Shown here one piece after another: positions 1 through 13,085 of a stretch of 64,000 nt of DNA (its first letter is position 1; every line of letters begins with the position of its first letter). The notes under the pieces were generated by a model that did no database searches, had not been told where the DNA came from, and saw only the letters and a program-made list of their open reading frames with translations. This DNA is from Prosapia bicincta (taxonomy: Eukaryota > Arthropoda > Insecta > Hemiptera > Cercopidae), in contig JBAIZL010000004.1 of NCBI GenBank assembly GCA_036971475.1, forward strand, positions 63,911,753 through 63,975,752. The letters run 5' to 3'. A program made the position numbers and the translations under genes.

Positions 1-1849
1 GAACTTTTATCCTTTCGATATCAGTTGTGAATATGCATCTAATAAATTATTACTTGACACAAGTTGAACATAAATTAATTTACGCATTATTTTATTTACA
101 CCCACCATAAATAATCTTCATAAACTAACTAAGTTTGTGTTTCATGCCTTATCATAGGTGTTTTTTTTTAAAAACTGGCCTAATGTGAAGAATGCAGAAG
201 TGTTCTCTCTGACTGTATTGACTTAATTTCAGAGTAAATAGTTACAACTCAATTAATATGGATTTAAATTCTCTTTCATCCAGTGATCTCTTGAGTTTGA
301 CTGAGACCTGGAACACACGTCTACTTATAGAAGCCTGCTAGGTATATGAGCGACAGAAAATCTATGCAACAACCAGTAACTCAAAACGCCACTTGGCAAT
401 TGCTGAACAGTAGGCATGTATGTGAAGCTATTTAGAGTGCTAAACACAAAATATTATCTTTGAAGATAGTATATTTATCCTCATAAACAATATAAATAAG
501 ATAAATGTCAAAGTTGTACTACAATTCAATAATTTTCAACTTAAAATTAGAAGACAATAATCTTTCCGAATATGTTTATCAATGTAATGAAGTGATTAGT
601 TGATATGAAATTTATGAGCTAAAAAATTAGAATGAATATTGTAATGAAATTGTTTGGCGGAATATAACCAGAAATGTTTGACTATCAACATCCAACTTTT
701 AATTAGAATGTTTACAACAACAGGTTTGTTGATAAAAAAAACTAAATGTACAAGATAAGGTTATCCCTGAAATAAATTTACTAAATTTAAAAGGTATTTC
801 TAATATTGTATGAAATATTTGAATTAATTCAAAAGCCGTTTTTACTCACGTGAAATAAACTGAGGGGAGCAAAATGTTTTACCTTAATTATTGTTCGAAT
901 AGGATAACACGTATTCACAAAACTTCTGGAACTTCCAGTCGTAAACTATTTGCAATACCGCCATTAGAAGCCAACTATTATAATATGGAAATGAAAAATA
1001 TTGGTTGAAAAATTCCATCGAGATAAACTACGTAAGTATTAATAATTAATTGTTTAGATTATAGTTTGAGGTTCCTTTTAAAATACTCAGTACTATAAGG
1101 AATAATACAATTCAATCATAAATAATTTAAAACTTAGTTCCTAGATAACATCTTATAATCACATACGTACCTTCACCGTAGCCCTTACTTCTTGTTGTAG
1201 GATTAGTTTTATTTTCATACATTTTAACAGTCCAGGTTACATAATAATTCGTTTCATAAAATAAATAGGGTAATGTTTTTAGTCAGGAATATTGGAAGTA
1301 CAGATGTGTTTGTTCAAACTAAGGGTAACTATGAATATAAAGGTATGAAAATATAAGGCTGTGTATACATTATTAGCCATTGTGTATTATCAAAACACTA
1401 ATGGAAGGAGAGCTATATTTACGTATTTTGTATTGTTACATGTAATATGAATTGATAATGTATATGACACACTAACGGGTTCCGCAAAAAGGTCATTTGA
1501 GAGTGAATATTCTATCTGAGTTTGAGATGAAAGTTCTAATTATGTATTAGGAACAGTATCTCACAAATACGTAATAAAAAACTTAAATTTATAGATAATT
1601 CCAATGCAGATTATATAAGACCTTTAAATTAGGATATATAAAAAGAGGTTTATCAAAAACAGGTCGTAGTTAGGTTAGATGGTTATCAGAGGTAAGTTTC
1701 TTCTCTGAATATAAAGTGGAATTAAAAGTTACATTAAGAAAAACTTGCGAAGTGGTTTTGCAAACTCCGTTTAGAGATGATTCTGAGGTTGCGTACATTC
1801 GCAGTGTTTTATCTGGAAAGTGTAAGAAAGAAAAGATGGTGAATAAATG
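1..1849. other. AT-rich DNA, no feature recognised
   Basis: I see only AT-rich sequence with frequent stops in all frames. No repeat, transposon end or RNA gene was recognised. Confidence 0.6.
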
Positions 1850-2335
1850 AGACTGGTGACAAGGAGTACCTATCTTTCGACTTACCTCTCTGTCAAAGAA
1901 CTCAAAGATTGATCCTCAAGTGGGGCACCTACTACCTAGCATATGAAACCACAATCCTCAAGTATTCAACCTCAAGCTCGAGAGCCCCACGTGGGTAATG
2001 TCAGGGACGAGATGGGGAGCTTAGTAAACAGTGTACCACAGACTTGCTTTCTAAATAAAAGGTCTTTATTGCTAACCTGACCGTCCTACGACGAGAGGAA
2101 TCCCAGCTACACACTACGGTTTAAAATGTACTTCCAGATTTACTCGGGACCAGTAGAAACTTCCGAACTGACAGGTTTCCGTACTTCTATACGCCATCTG
2201 ACTATTTCGTTCCAGTTAGTTCAATCAAACCGTTATCAACTCTCGGTTACATTACGAGTGGGATCCTCAGACTTGGGACTTATTTCTAGATGGGTAAACG
2301 AGATCTGAGGTGGTATAGACTGAGACGAAGAGGTT
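1850..2335 (+). other. GC-richer island, possible decayed LTR or transposon remnant
   Basis: This stretch is clearly richer in G and C than its surroundings. It contains an AATAAA (about 2055) closely followed by a GGTCTTTATTGC segment, an arrangement that occurs near the R/U5 boundary of some LTRs. A 60-codon frame at 2126-2308 matches nothing I know and is probably chance. I could not find a matching second LTR, a primer-binding site or any gag/pol motif, so the LTR reading is only a guess from composition. It could equally be an old host-derived or other repeat fragment. Confidence 0.2.
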
Positions 2336-3539
2336 GTTAACTTAAAATTTAAAAACGAAATTCCATGAGGAATATCAATGTCTAACATTGGGGTGAAATG
2401 TTTTACCGTGATTAAACAGTTTACGTAGAAAGATGTACAGAGCAGTATAATGTATGAAGGTTTTTAAACATCACAACAATTAGAGAAGACGATTTCAACA
2501 GACGTTTTAAAACAAATTATCGGGATACAGAGATATTTATCCAAAAACCTAAGAATGAGGTAGTTTTTAGTTTAGATAATGTATTATATCTCATACTTTC
2601 TCAATGATTAGTCCTAAACATGTTAACTGAAGCTGAGTCATATTAGTTTGAAGAACTATTTCTTCCAGTTCATCTTTATTTAAAGTCCAATACCCTAAAA
2701 TCTCGACGATGTCTTCCTTAGGGTTAATGGTCCTAAATAATGTATAAACAATATACATGTGTCGAATTTCTACTGAGATTCAGTTTTTTTTGCAATGGAA
2801 AAACTTAGTATATTTTTAACAACACAACTATAATCAATAAAAAGTAAACGCCCACTTAAACCATTTAAACATTTGTAGAAATTGTCAAAGCTAAGACTTT
2901 AACTCTTTCTTGCACGTAGTACAAAGCTACTTTGTAATACCCGAAAGAAAATCTCGTCGAATTAAATTTTTTGCTGCCTTACTCTGCCAGGACTTTACTC
3001 TGAAGGATTTAACAAAACAAAAAACGTCTTGTTTTCGTACTTGTAGCGTTTGCGCTTTCAACCTTTTCTACCAACTACCACATTTATACTTTTTCTACCT
3101 TTACACATTCCCTGCCACTACCCAGAATTTGGGAATTTGTGTTTGAAAATATTTAAGCAGGCAACACTTGTTTGTAATTGATTAACACCTGTATTGAGTA
3201 ATTTTAAATTTATTATGGTTATGTGCATGCATTACAGTGGTAGAAATGATGTAATTTTGTGATATTTGTATTGAGTTACACATCTTAATACCGGTAAGCA
3301 GCTTACATATATGGTTGTGTTTTCTTTATACATTTTCCAATGTGTAAAATTTTCTTATATCATTTCACATCGATATATTACAGTGGTTAAATTTTCCATA
3401 AATAAATAACAAGATCTGTTTCCTTATTTTTACCGACTTTTAAAAACTACGGTCGTTTTATTAGTGATACCCATTTGGGGCCATGGCACATCCAGTGTAT
3501 TTCACCCAGGCTCATTGTACTTTGTTTATTCCGATTGCA

Positions 3540-4560
3540 GGCATGGCTGAACAGGAGTAATTGAGTCTAAACCAACTATTATAAGTTGTGAATGAAAACA
3601 AATTTATGGATTCTCTTGATGATGACGGCGAAATACCTATTGTTGTATTGCCATCGGATACTGTTGATAATCCTTCTGATCTATAGGAGATCGTTAAAAA
3701 TATTTTATATGGTTCTATACTTCGTTTTCTACAAGATTGATTGGGTTGATACTACGCCTACCATTCCTAATTCAATTTATATGTGGTAGACCCGTAAAAT
3801 TTGGCATCAAATAGTGATTAATATGTTGTAAAAAACGGGCTACGGTTTTTCTAACAATCCCTTAAATCATATTTTTTTGACAATTTTTTACAAGTTTTTC
3901 CTCGATAAAAAGCCTGACGGAAAGTATAATTTCTGCCCCCAGGACAGTCCGCTACAATAAAATGAGCTTCTATCATACAATGTCAGATGAAGGAAGTGAA
4001 AAAGAGGAACGCGGTACAAGTGATTATGGTTAGATGAAAAGGTAAAACTTTTGCATGAAAAGATAACAACAAAAAAAGGTTTTATCGAGCCGCAGTCAGC
4101 TGTGACTAACTAGTCAAAACCTCAGGCAAAGTTCATTGCTATCTATAAGAAATCCATGGGTTGATTTGATAGAATGGACTGGTTTATAACCAGGTTCAGG
4201 GTAAAAATCAAATCTGAAAGATAGTAATTTCCTATATTCAACAATCGTATTCAAATGAAGGCGGCAAATGCTCACATTCTTGCTTGCATATCAAGGCAAA
4301 AGATGTCAAGGGCAGATGTCAGGAGAACAATTGATAGTACTTATCTAGCACTGAGGTCTTTTTCAACCAAAAAACATTAGTAGACCCGTTTTCCAAAATC
4401 ATGTAAGAAAAAATTGTTGGGAAATGTAAGGTTTTTTCCAGCAGGTCATTACAGTGAAAGAACCATCAACAGAAATCAAAGGGAATCCGGAGTATGCAAG
4501 ACAAGCGTAGGGAAGCAATGCTGCAAGTGTAATATTACTTTTCATTTTAAATGTTTTCAG
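3540..4560 (+). pseudogene. Decayed piggyBac-family (PGBD-like) transposase
   Basis: PiggyBac transposases are DDE enzymes that cut and paste DNA at TTAA sites. The translation holds scattered family segments: an acidic N-terminal stretch with DSLDDDGEIPIVVLP near 3616-3660, then, after a gap, the end of the catalytic core: YKKSMG (about 4146), DRMDWFITRFRVKIKSER (about 4170-4225) followed by FPIFNN, then KMSRADVRRTIDSTYLALRS (about 4302-4362). The cysteine-rich C-terminal motif follows, with CKTSVGKQCCKC near 4497-4530. The pattern YNKSMGG-D...R-S-KWWWP...DFRR...YL is known for the family. Two adjacent Trp codons read as stops (about 4224-4229) and there are further stops and frameshifts; most of the middle, including the expected DDD residues, is missing. 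The element is certainly dead. Its 3' end is duplicated at 5704 by the tandem duplication. I could not locate its TTAA-flanked ends. Confidence 0.7.
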
Positions 4561-5698
4561 GTTCAGCCTTAGAGACTTTAACCACTCTCTGAACTAACCC
4601 TGCCTTTATCTTTTAAATATAGAATTTTATTTTTAAAATAAACATGTGTTAAACATAGGGTTGACTTTGTAAAACAATAAATACTGTATTTCACTTTTCT
4701 GCATCTTCCAGTTTTTTTCCGGTACATGTTATGATCCCCAATTGGGACATTTTTTAAGACAAGTCTAGCAGAGCTAAATTTGAAACAAGTTGTTTTTTTC
4801 ATAATTCTGAAAGGTATTCTAAACCGTTTAAATTGAAAAAAGAGTTTCTATCTCGTTAATACATAAAAGTGTTTGTTTGTTTCTACTTTATCGAGCTTTA
4901 ATACTAAAGCTATGATATTTTTTAATGTTGAATCTCATAATAATTTGTGGTAATACATGTAAATCTAATTGTTTTTATTTGCCCAACCTAAAACAAATAC
5001 CATGTTCTAAAAGTTAAAGCTGGTCGAGATATATTACAAAGATATTAAAAAGTGTACCATTATTTTGAAAATAACATTTGCGTCTTTAATAATACAATTC
5101 TTTAGAATAATTAAATTATATTTTTCTCAATTATTTTTTTTTCATTTCACAAGATTATGTATTGATAGAAATCTTTTAAACGCGATATAATGCCTTCAAC
5201 ACATTTGAAAATGATTGTGAAATTTAAAAAAAATTGCTCGCGATAACTTCACAACACACAAGAAGTGTAAAGTAGGTATAAATTATATAATAAAATATAT
5301 ATTGATTTTGAAAAGTATTCGTTGGATCACTATTTTTGAGCGTTAAACTTAAAAGGTAAGATTAGGTTATACACAGAAATTATTCTCTCTCTAAATATCG
5401 AAACATTAAAACAACTGGTTACAAGTAGTTGATTCCTTTACTGTGGTGTTTTATATAATCGAATAATAAAAGATTTTAAAACCAATTACAGATTTTTATT
5501 TATAAGTATGAATCTTGTTCATCTAATACTATGTTAACGACGTTCATAAAAGAAACCAAACATCCAACGTCACATGGGCAAATAATGTTAACATGAGTAT
5601 TACACCTAATATTAACAATATCATACTAGAATAGCCAAATAAATAATTATTGTAAGAAAACACTACTAACTAATGAAGTAATTTAACATATTACCGAT
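4472..5698 (+). repeat. Tandem duplication, copy 1 (about 1.23 kb)
   Basis: The unit starts at GAAATCAAAGGGAATCCGG inside the decayed piggyBac C-terminus and ends at ACATATTACCGAT. It matches 5704-6924 almost base for base, with scattered substitutions and a few short indels. The offset drifts from 1232 at the start to 1226 at the end. Apart from the transposase tail the unit is non-coding AT-rich DNA. The high similarity indicates a duplication more recent than the decay of the transposase. Confidence 0.9.
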
Positions 5699-5703
5699 CA
5701 AAG

Positions 5704-6924
5704 GAAATCAAAGGAAGTCCGGAGTATGCAAGACAAGCGTAGGGCAGCAATGCTGCAAATGTAATGTTGGTCTCCATTTTAAATGTTTTCAGGTTCAACC
5801 TTAGAGACTTTAACCACTCTCTGAACTAACACTACCTTTATCTTTTAAATATAGAATTTTATTTTAAAAATAAACATGTGTTAAACATAGGGTTGACTTT
5901 GTAAAACAATAAATACTGTATTTACATTTTCTGCATCCTCCAGTTTTTTTCCGGTACATGTTATGATCCCCAATTGGGACATTTTTTAAGACAAGTCTAG
6001 CAGAGCTAAATTTGAAACTTTTTTTTTCATAATTCTTAAAGTTATTATAAACTGTTTAAATTGAAAAAAGAGTTTCTATCTCGTTAATACATAAAAGTGT
6101 TTGTTTGTTTCTACTTTATCGAGCTTTAATACTAAAGCTATGATATTTTTTAATGTTGAATCTCATAATAATTTGTGGTAATACATGTACATCTAATTGT
6201 TTTTATTTGCCCAACTTAAAAGAAATTCCATGTTCTAAAAGTTAAAGCTGGTCGAGATATATTACAAAGATATTAAAAAGTGTACCATTATTTTGAAAAT
6301 AACATTCGCGTTTTTAATAATACAATTCTTTAAAATAATTAAATTATATTTTTCTCAATTATTTTTTTTTCATTTCACAAGAATATGTATGATAGAAATC
6401 TTTTAAACGCGATATAATGCCTTCAACACGTTTGAAAATGATTGTGAAATTTTAAAAAAATTGCTCGCGGTAACTACACAACACACAAGAAGTGTAAAGT
6501 AGGTATAAATTATAAAATAAAATATATATTGATTTTGAAAAGTATTCGTTGGATCACTATTTTTGAGCGTTAAACTTAGAAGGTAAGATTAGGTTATAAA
6601 CAGAAATTATTCTCTCTCTAAATTTGGAAACATTAAAAAAACTGGTTACAAGTAGTTGATTCCTTTACTGTGGTGTTTTATATAATCGAATAATAAAAGA
6701 CTTTAAAACCAATTACAGATTTTTATTTATAAGTATGATTCTTGTTCATCTAATACTATGTTAACGACGTTCATAAAAGAAACCAAACATCCAACGTCAC
6801 ATGGGCAAATAATGTTAACATAAGTATTACACCTAATATTAACAATATCATACTAGAATAGCCAAATAAATATTTATTGTAAAAAACACTTCTAACTAAT
6901 GAAGTAATTTAACATATTACCGAT
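5704..6924 (+). repeat. Tandem duplication, copy 2 (about 1.22 kb)
   Basis: Direct-repeat partner of 4472-5698. It begins with the same piggyBac cysteine-rich tail (CKTSVGQQCCKC-like, with a Gly to Ala-type change) and ends at ACATATTACCGAT, after which the sequence becomes unique. A short CAAAG repetition sits at the junction near 5699-5712, which suggests microhomology or replication slippage. One visible difference is a deletion in the T-run near 6020 relative to copy 1. Confidence 0.9.
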
Positions 6925-8812
6925 GGTAATTTTTTTTCTATTTCTTAAATACGGGGTAATAATTTTCTCCACCACTCTTTGAAACACTCTTATCTTGTTT
7001 ATATCCTATACTAACTAACATAGATGTGGCATGAGAAAATAATGTGGCTTTACATCAGTTATCAGTTGTAAGTAATATAACAGTTATTTTCTAAAGTCTT
7101 ACCTTATATTTTGTCCAGTTATCGAATCATTCGTGACCCTGAATTCTGATACTGTACCAAAATAAAGAATTACATATTTTTTAGTTTATCTCCAGATTTA
7201 AGTTATAATTTAATAAATATATATTTGTTATTAGATACATTAGTAAACAAAAAAAATTCAAAATATGAAATTAATTTTCATTTGTTCTGAAACCTAGAAA
7301 GAAATTACATACGTATAATAAAGTTAAATCATACTACAGTCCGCTTAGAAGCAAGAGTATAGCATTAACGTTTAGATAAAAGTCTCAAAAATAATTCAGA
7401 CTTAAATGAAAGACTAATGTACTTTAAAGACTGTATCTCAAAATATCCGAATTCTTGAGGAACCCTAATGGAATACTCGCGACGTACTCTCGCCATGGAC
7501 TAAACTTTAGAAATATTTAAAAAATGCGATAAGCTTCATTGTTACCACCAGCCGGGATTGTGTACCCTTTTGTAAATGGTAAGTTGGTGAGATAGGCCTG
7601 CGGCAAGCCTTTAGGTTTTGTAACATTCAACAAAATCAGTTGGTTATACACAACTATCGTTTTTTTTTTGGCGGTTGAAAATTATATTTGCTAGCCGCAA
7701 CCTAATATTTCAGTAACTAACTTATTTAGTTTTAACGGAAACTAAGTATGTCTGTACGGGAAATTCAAAACCATTATGTGGGTTATTTCTACTTTTTTTA
7801 AAATCACTCAGCGAGTATTTATTTTAGTGTGCGGCGATTCTAAGCAACAGCATTATACTGGTAGATCGGACTGTATCTTCCTAATACGGAACTTACTTTT
7901 GGGTATTTTGTGATCGCATAATAGACTCTCGAATATTTTTAAACCTAAAATGGGGTCTCATTTTCCTTGGAGATATTTTGAGAATCTTTCTTGCCATTTC
8001 GTGCACGGATATTTTGTGACATGGATATTCTGAGACGCCAGGACTTGGAGTGTAAAAAAAGTAATTATTAAATTTAGGGAAAACATTTAGCATTTACCAA
8101 CAAATGTAAAACTCCATCGTTAAAACAACTACATGGATTTAAAAGTTTTTGAAAATTTGTATTTTGCAGAAACTGTTTTAGTTACCGAAGAAGCGTTTCA
8201 GTGAAATCAGAAAAAATTGACCATAATCTTTAGTCTTAAATAAAAGCTTATTTCCAGGATAATTTTAGTAAATCCTATTCAATACGTCCATAATATATAA
8301 TAGTGGTTTCGCTGTGCCTTGATTAAAACATATCGAGTCAGTACGATTTAGTAGCAGCTCTCATTACACGACATAATATGTTTATATTTTTAAATATAAA
8401 AATTTCACCAAACAATACAGTCTCAGCGAATGTCGTAAATAACCAAACAAATAGAAGGTTTTCAAAATAAAAAATAATTCTTGAATATACAATTTCAAAC
8501 AAAAGAAATTGTAAATTCAGAATAAAAGACACAATAATGAGTAAAGAATAACAGCTAGTTTGTCCACTTTATTTGTAGCATACAGCAAAAATAGTTATTA
8601 TCAAAGTGATTTATGAGCTATATCTCTTATGGAAGTAGAAGCAAGAAGTTCCCAGAGTCTGCCTTCCTTGGTAGTGAGCTTCGGCTTTGTACTCCTCTTA
8701 AGATAATGTAGAGTAAGGTCCTTCGTCATTAAAAAAAAGAGATTCGTTAATCACGAATGGTGAAAGTTACCCATTTCTCTACTGACTTTTTATCATACCA
8801 TGTAATATAGAA
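6925..8812. other. AT-rich DNA with a short internally repetitive segment
   Basis: Mostly featureless. On the minus strand between about 8060 and 7900 a short motif like CACAAAATATCC recurs three or four times (CAGAATATCC, CACAAAATATCC, CTCAAAATATCT); one more copy, CTCAAAATATCC, lies on plus at about 7437. The 66-codon frame covering it (7893-8093, minus) resembles no protein I know. Confidence 0.4.
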
Positions 8813-8899
8813 GTAATTATTCCAAGCCCCAAACTGTCACAGGCTGCGGTGAAATAAATCACAAAAGTTGTAATTTACGTCGTGTCTCGTCCGCAATAT
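8813..8899 (+). repeat. Dispersed repeat, copy 1 (partner at 58628)
   Basis: About 87 bp starting GTAATTATTCCAAGC and containing CTGTCACAGGCTGCGGTG and AAAAGTTGTAATTTAC, ending CCGCAATAT. It matches 58628-58714 in the same orientation with roughly one mismatch in six or seven bases. Flanks do not match. It may be the conserved part of a SINE or a miniature DNA transposon; I saw no clear pol III boxes. Confidence 0.65.
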
Positions 8900-9764
8900 A
8901 AAAAATGGGGAAAATTTTCCTCTTTTAAATGAAATCTTCTTAATTTTTCAATCACATTTGAGTAATAATAATGCCTTTTAAATGGTCGTTTTTAATTTCG
9001 GTACTAGATTTGTATAGGCTTCTTTTGAAATTCTATTAACTTATTTTCCCTATTGTCCCTAATAAGTAAATACGACATAAGCTTCCATTATTTACTTCAC
9101 TATGATAAGTAAAACGTTATATAATATTTTTTATGTTTAAATTTAAAAAAAATAAACTAAATGAGTATTGTTCTGCTTGTTATTTCAGCAACGGAGTAGG
9201 ATGACTTTCAGATTTTAAATGTCAGTACTATTGACAAACAGGCTGTCTTTAACAAACAGTCTTTAAAAAAGGCGTTCTAGATTTGAAAATATTCTATTCA
9301 TTTTATTAGGTTTATTTATATTTGATCTAATTTTGTGAATAGTTTGAGGTTCTTAATTATTTAGGAAAGGGTTCATCTAAATAAAACATCTATAATGATA
9401 AGAGTTATAGACAGTTTACTATATAGGCAGGGTAGGGGTACTGCATCCATCCGTTAAGGGGACTTTAAATTTTATTTCATGTAATCACACCGATATTTGG
9501 CTTTCTTCCTTGTTCGTGCTATCTAACAACATGTATTACTTTAAATTGTTGGTAATAATTCTTATAGTAAAAAAAAATGCTACGGTTTTTTTTTAATAAT
9601 ATACAGTTAATAAATGATCACAATTCTCTACGTTTCTGGGCAATAAATTGTTAATCGTCATTATATTTTCTGCATCAAAATATATTTTTTTATTTAGTTT
9701 ACACTACGAAATGTTCACTGCTAGAAGTGTATTTTCAAAATTTTGGTACCAAGTAAGAGCGTAA

Positions 9765-10000
9765 AAGTGTGTGTTATTTATTTGCGCTATCAAATGCACT
9801 CTAAGAAACAACAGCTAACAAATACTCTTTATCAGAAGTGTACTTATCAATATACTTTAATAAACATAAAACAAAAATGTTACACTATGATCATCAAATA
9901 ATTATATTAAAAACATGTGCTACGAAATTTGTGCTACAAATCATGAGTCATTGTCAAATGTTTGTCCAAATGCGGGATAGGAAATGTGTGCTGACATGAT
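9765..10000 (+). repeat. Degenerate short-period repeat, AAATGTGCTAC-like
   Basis: A loose motif recurs at intervals of roughly 12-20 bp: CAAATGCACTCTAAG, CAAATACTCT, ACATGTGCTACG, AAATTTGTGCTAC, AAATGTTTGTCC, AAATGCGGGATAGG, AAATGTGTGCTGACAT. Copies differ in length and sequence, so this is an old or weakly constrained array. Related segments lie at 34975-35165 (inverted) and 62290-62720. Confidence 0.4.
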
Positions 10001-12127
10001 TATATAAAACGTTACTAAACATAAATATACCGTATCCATAAAATAATATGAAACGTAAAATTACCCTCTAACTAACTAAATGCATGGGAAGCTGGAGTGT
10101 TGTTACAAGGTTTATTTTTCTCTCCTGAGTTTTTGTAAAATTTAAAATCCCTAAACTTCATCTAAAAGAATAATTTAATTTTCACTATAGACAGATTCTT
10201 TAATTAATATTGACGTGTGTGTGTGACAATGAATTTACTAACAAATTTCATAAAAATTATAAATTTTTGGATAATTTTTTTTTTTTTTTTATTAGCATAG
10301 CTCATGAAGGTTTATGGCTTGTGAATGTATGAATATTTTAACCAGCTTTACAACTAAATTAACAAATTTTTAAATTTTCAAATGACTCTAAAGGATAAGG
10401 GCTACTATTACCCTAAGCACATACAAGGAATCCTAAAATTTATGTCCACTCACTTTAGAACATAAAGCAGTTCTGAAATAAAAAGACTGCATTATAAATA
10501 TATCAGAAAGTTATGTGAAAATTCATAAAAATTCGTAAAAAACTTACACATTATGAAAATAAAGAGACACAACTTTATAAATGGGCTTTGAGTTTTGTTT
10601 CTTCGTTACTATTTGAATCAATGTTTTACAACAAGACCCTGGCTTAAGAAATGATAGAAATGGTACGTGTATTTACGTAAAATCATTGTCAAAACACAAA
10701 TGTTATAATTCTGCTTACGTCGACGTATAAAAGATTCTTGTATATAACTCAAATAATTGTTATACAATTTATAAAATAATATATTTTCTTTCCGTAAACC
10801 ATAGTCGATAATTGCAAATGAAGAAATACTTTTCACAAATTATTTCGTATTTTGCTTGATTATTAAAACGCGCCAGGGGAATCGGCACTCTGGAAATAAT
10901 AACACCGGTAGAGAGACTTCAAATTTGCTTCTTAGATATTGCCAATTTTGTGTTCTGAATTATAGTTGTATAGTAACGTATAGTGGATATACTGGTTAGG
11001 TGAAATTAACAATTTTATACACATGTAAATTAACGTCAAAACTACTAACAAATTGATAAGAATAATTTCTAATTTTTACATTTTCTACCTAATTCTGAAT
11101 ATATTATGCAAATATTAGGGTTTCTTTCATTACGATACTTCACCGTTTTTGGAAAGGTTTTCCTATGTTTTTACAGCAGTAGGAAAACAGCATGAATATC
11201 TGTAGTTTGATTCCATATTGTAATTAAAACAGGTGGGTAACAAGATTTGATTTTAGTTTGTAAACATTTATCAAGTTAGGTAATCCTCTCCCTTTACCTA
11301 GGCGTTGCAGCCATTATTTCAAACCTAATATTTAAATTTAAGAGGGTTTTAACTGATTTGAAAGGGTCATGTCTTAATATTTGCAAATTGTAACTAACAT
11401 TTGGACAATACACTTTTAATAAGTAGATTGTACCTAATATCTAATGGGCGGTAGCTTCATATTTTAATGTTTTACTTTATTTTAGAAATATTTTAATTAC
11501 GTTTTATGGTATTCATTATTAGGTAATATTATTGGTAACTCAAAAAAAATAAAAGGTAATTATATGTTTCTTATGTCATTAATTGCAATTATTAATAATT
11601 GTATTGCCGTTTAATTTAGTATGGCGTGGTGTGTTATGAAACAATTAGTGTAATAAACATTTTCTTTATAGAATATCTCTTCCTTGAAAATAATGATAGA
11701 GTAAGGATTTATTCACTGACTATAAACATAAGATATAACATATACTGTGAGTTTAACTGAAATTAAGTGGTTTTAACCAGTATTTGTATTTATTAAGATG
11801 TGACTAAAACCTTCTTGTACTTCGTTCACGCATTTCCGATTACCTTCATGATTAAAACTTTAACTGTAAATTTCATCAAAACTTTAAACTAGAATAACTA
11901 TTGTTTGAAGTTTCAATGTTATAAGAGTATAATTAATAGTTTTAACAATGGATTTAATCCGAAATGCATCAATGAAGAACAATGTTTCGATGTTTGAAAA
12001 GAGAGAATGTACCCAAACAACTCCAGTTAATGCATGCAACACATAATCGTCTTACTGTTCTGAAGAACTAGTTTAAGGAGAACCTTATCAATACCTCCTA
12101 TATATCATAATTACTTTCTGGGACTGT
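10001..12127. other. AT-rich DNA, no feature recognised
   Basis: No coding segment or repeat was recognised. The 72-codon frame at 10618-10836 (minus) has no recognisable motif and is treated as chance. Confidence 0.5.
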
Positions 12128-12436
12128 TCATATTTTAGCACGACGACGATTTTTTATAATGTGTTTGTTGTATCCATTTTCTATTGCTATTTTTGTAATG
12201 TTATCTAATTCTTCATTTAATTTTTGTTTGTTATCCTGTGTGTATTTTATTGCTTTATTTATCATGTTACTGTAAGTATTAATTTTGTGTGTCCAGTGGT
12301 GGTTAGATTTGTAGTGTATTGTGGTGTTGTTGGAAGTAGGTTTTCTGTATACTGTAGTTTCTATTTTATTATCATTTATATTTAAAGTGATGTCGAGATA
12401 GTTGATTGTTCTATTTTTTTCTGTTTCAGAAACCAC
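12128..12436 (-). pseudogene. PLE reverse transcriptase, C-terminal fragment
   Basis: Penelope-like elements are retroelements with a reverse transcriptase (RT) related to telomerase and usually a C-terminal GIY-YIG nuclease. This 102-codon open frame matches the segment that follows the RT catalytic motifs: NYLDITLNI corresponds to motif D (F-LD), then TTVYRKPT and a SNHHWTHK stretch as in the FDIYRKHT...SNHCKSNK part of the copies at 25-31 kb, then a basic segment ending near the linker to the nuclease. Motifs A, B and C lie upstream and are absent; the sequence stops at an inversion point near 12436. The matching nuclease part lies immediately beside it on the opposite strand, so the locus is a rearranged, dead copy. 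Its sequence differs from both other PLE families here. Confidence 0.75.
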
Positions 12437-12439
12437 CTG

Positions 12440-13085
12440 TTTCGTTAAAAAATATATACAATAAATTCACAAAAAAACCTAACCTCAACACAACACTACA
12501 ACCGGAACACAAAAATAATGAAAATAGAAGATATACCTAAATTATAAATACACCAATAACAAAATAGAAAAAATTACAAATATATACAACAAAGAATACT
12601 ACACTCCAACATACAAACCAAACAACAAAATAATAAAATATCTTAATAACACAAACCACAAAACCAATTCAGAAAAACATAACCTATCAGGAATTTTCAA
12701 AATTATATGCAACAACTGTAACGCTTTTTACATAGGAAAAACAACCAGATCATTTAAAATAAGATTTGAAGAACATTATAGAGCATTCAAAAACAAAAAT
12801 TCAAAAGTATAAAATGTTGCAGCACACCTAATAACACATAAACATGAAATAACAAATTACGAAAATAACCTAACCATACTTGAAATAAATATTAACCCAA
12901 TAGAACTAAACTCACTAGAAAAATACCACATTTATAAAAACATACACAACAATTTAATGAATCTACAAACAACATATACAGAAGACATACTATATAAAAA
13001 CATCATACACACAGATCAAGAGAAAGTGCGTGTAACGTCAACAAATACCAATATCACGGACCGAACACCTACACCAGAAAAATAT
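12440..13085 (+). pseudogene. PLE GIY-YIG endonuclease, C-terminal fragment
   Basis: Plus-strand translation gives the C-terminal nuclease of a Penelope-like element. SGIFKIICNNC (about 12688-12720) is the GIY half, FYIGKTTRSFKIRFEEH (about 12729-12779) carries the YIG half with the catalytic Arg and a His, and the Glu region is LNSLEKYHIYKN (about 12910-12945). The CNNC pair matches the Cys pair (CNSC, CEFC) in the other PLE nucleases of this window. One in-frame stop follows NKNSKV (about 12808-12810) and the upstream linker has a disturbed frame. It is inverted relative to the RT fragment at 12128-12436. GIY-YIG nucleases nick target DNA to start reverse transcription in this class. Confidence 0.8.
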
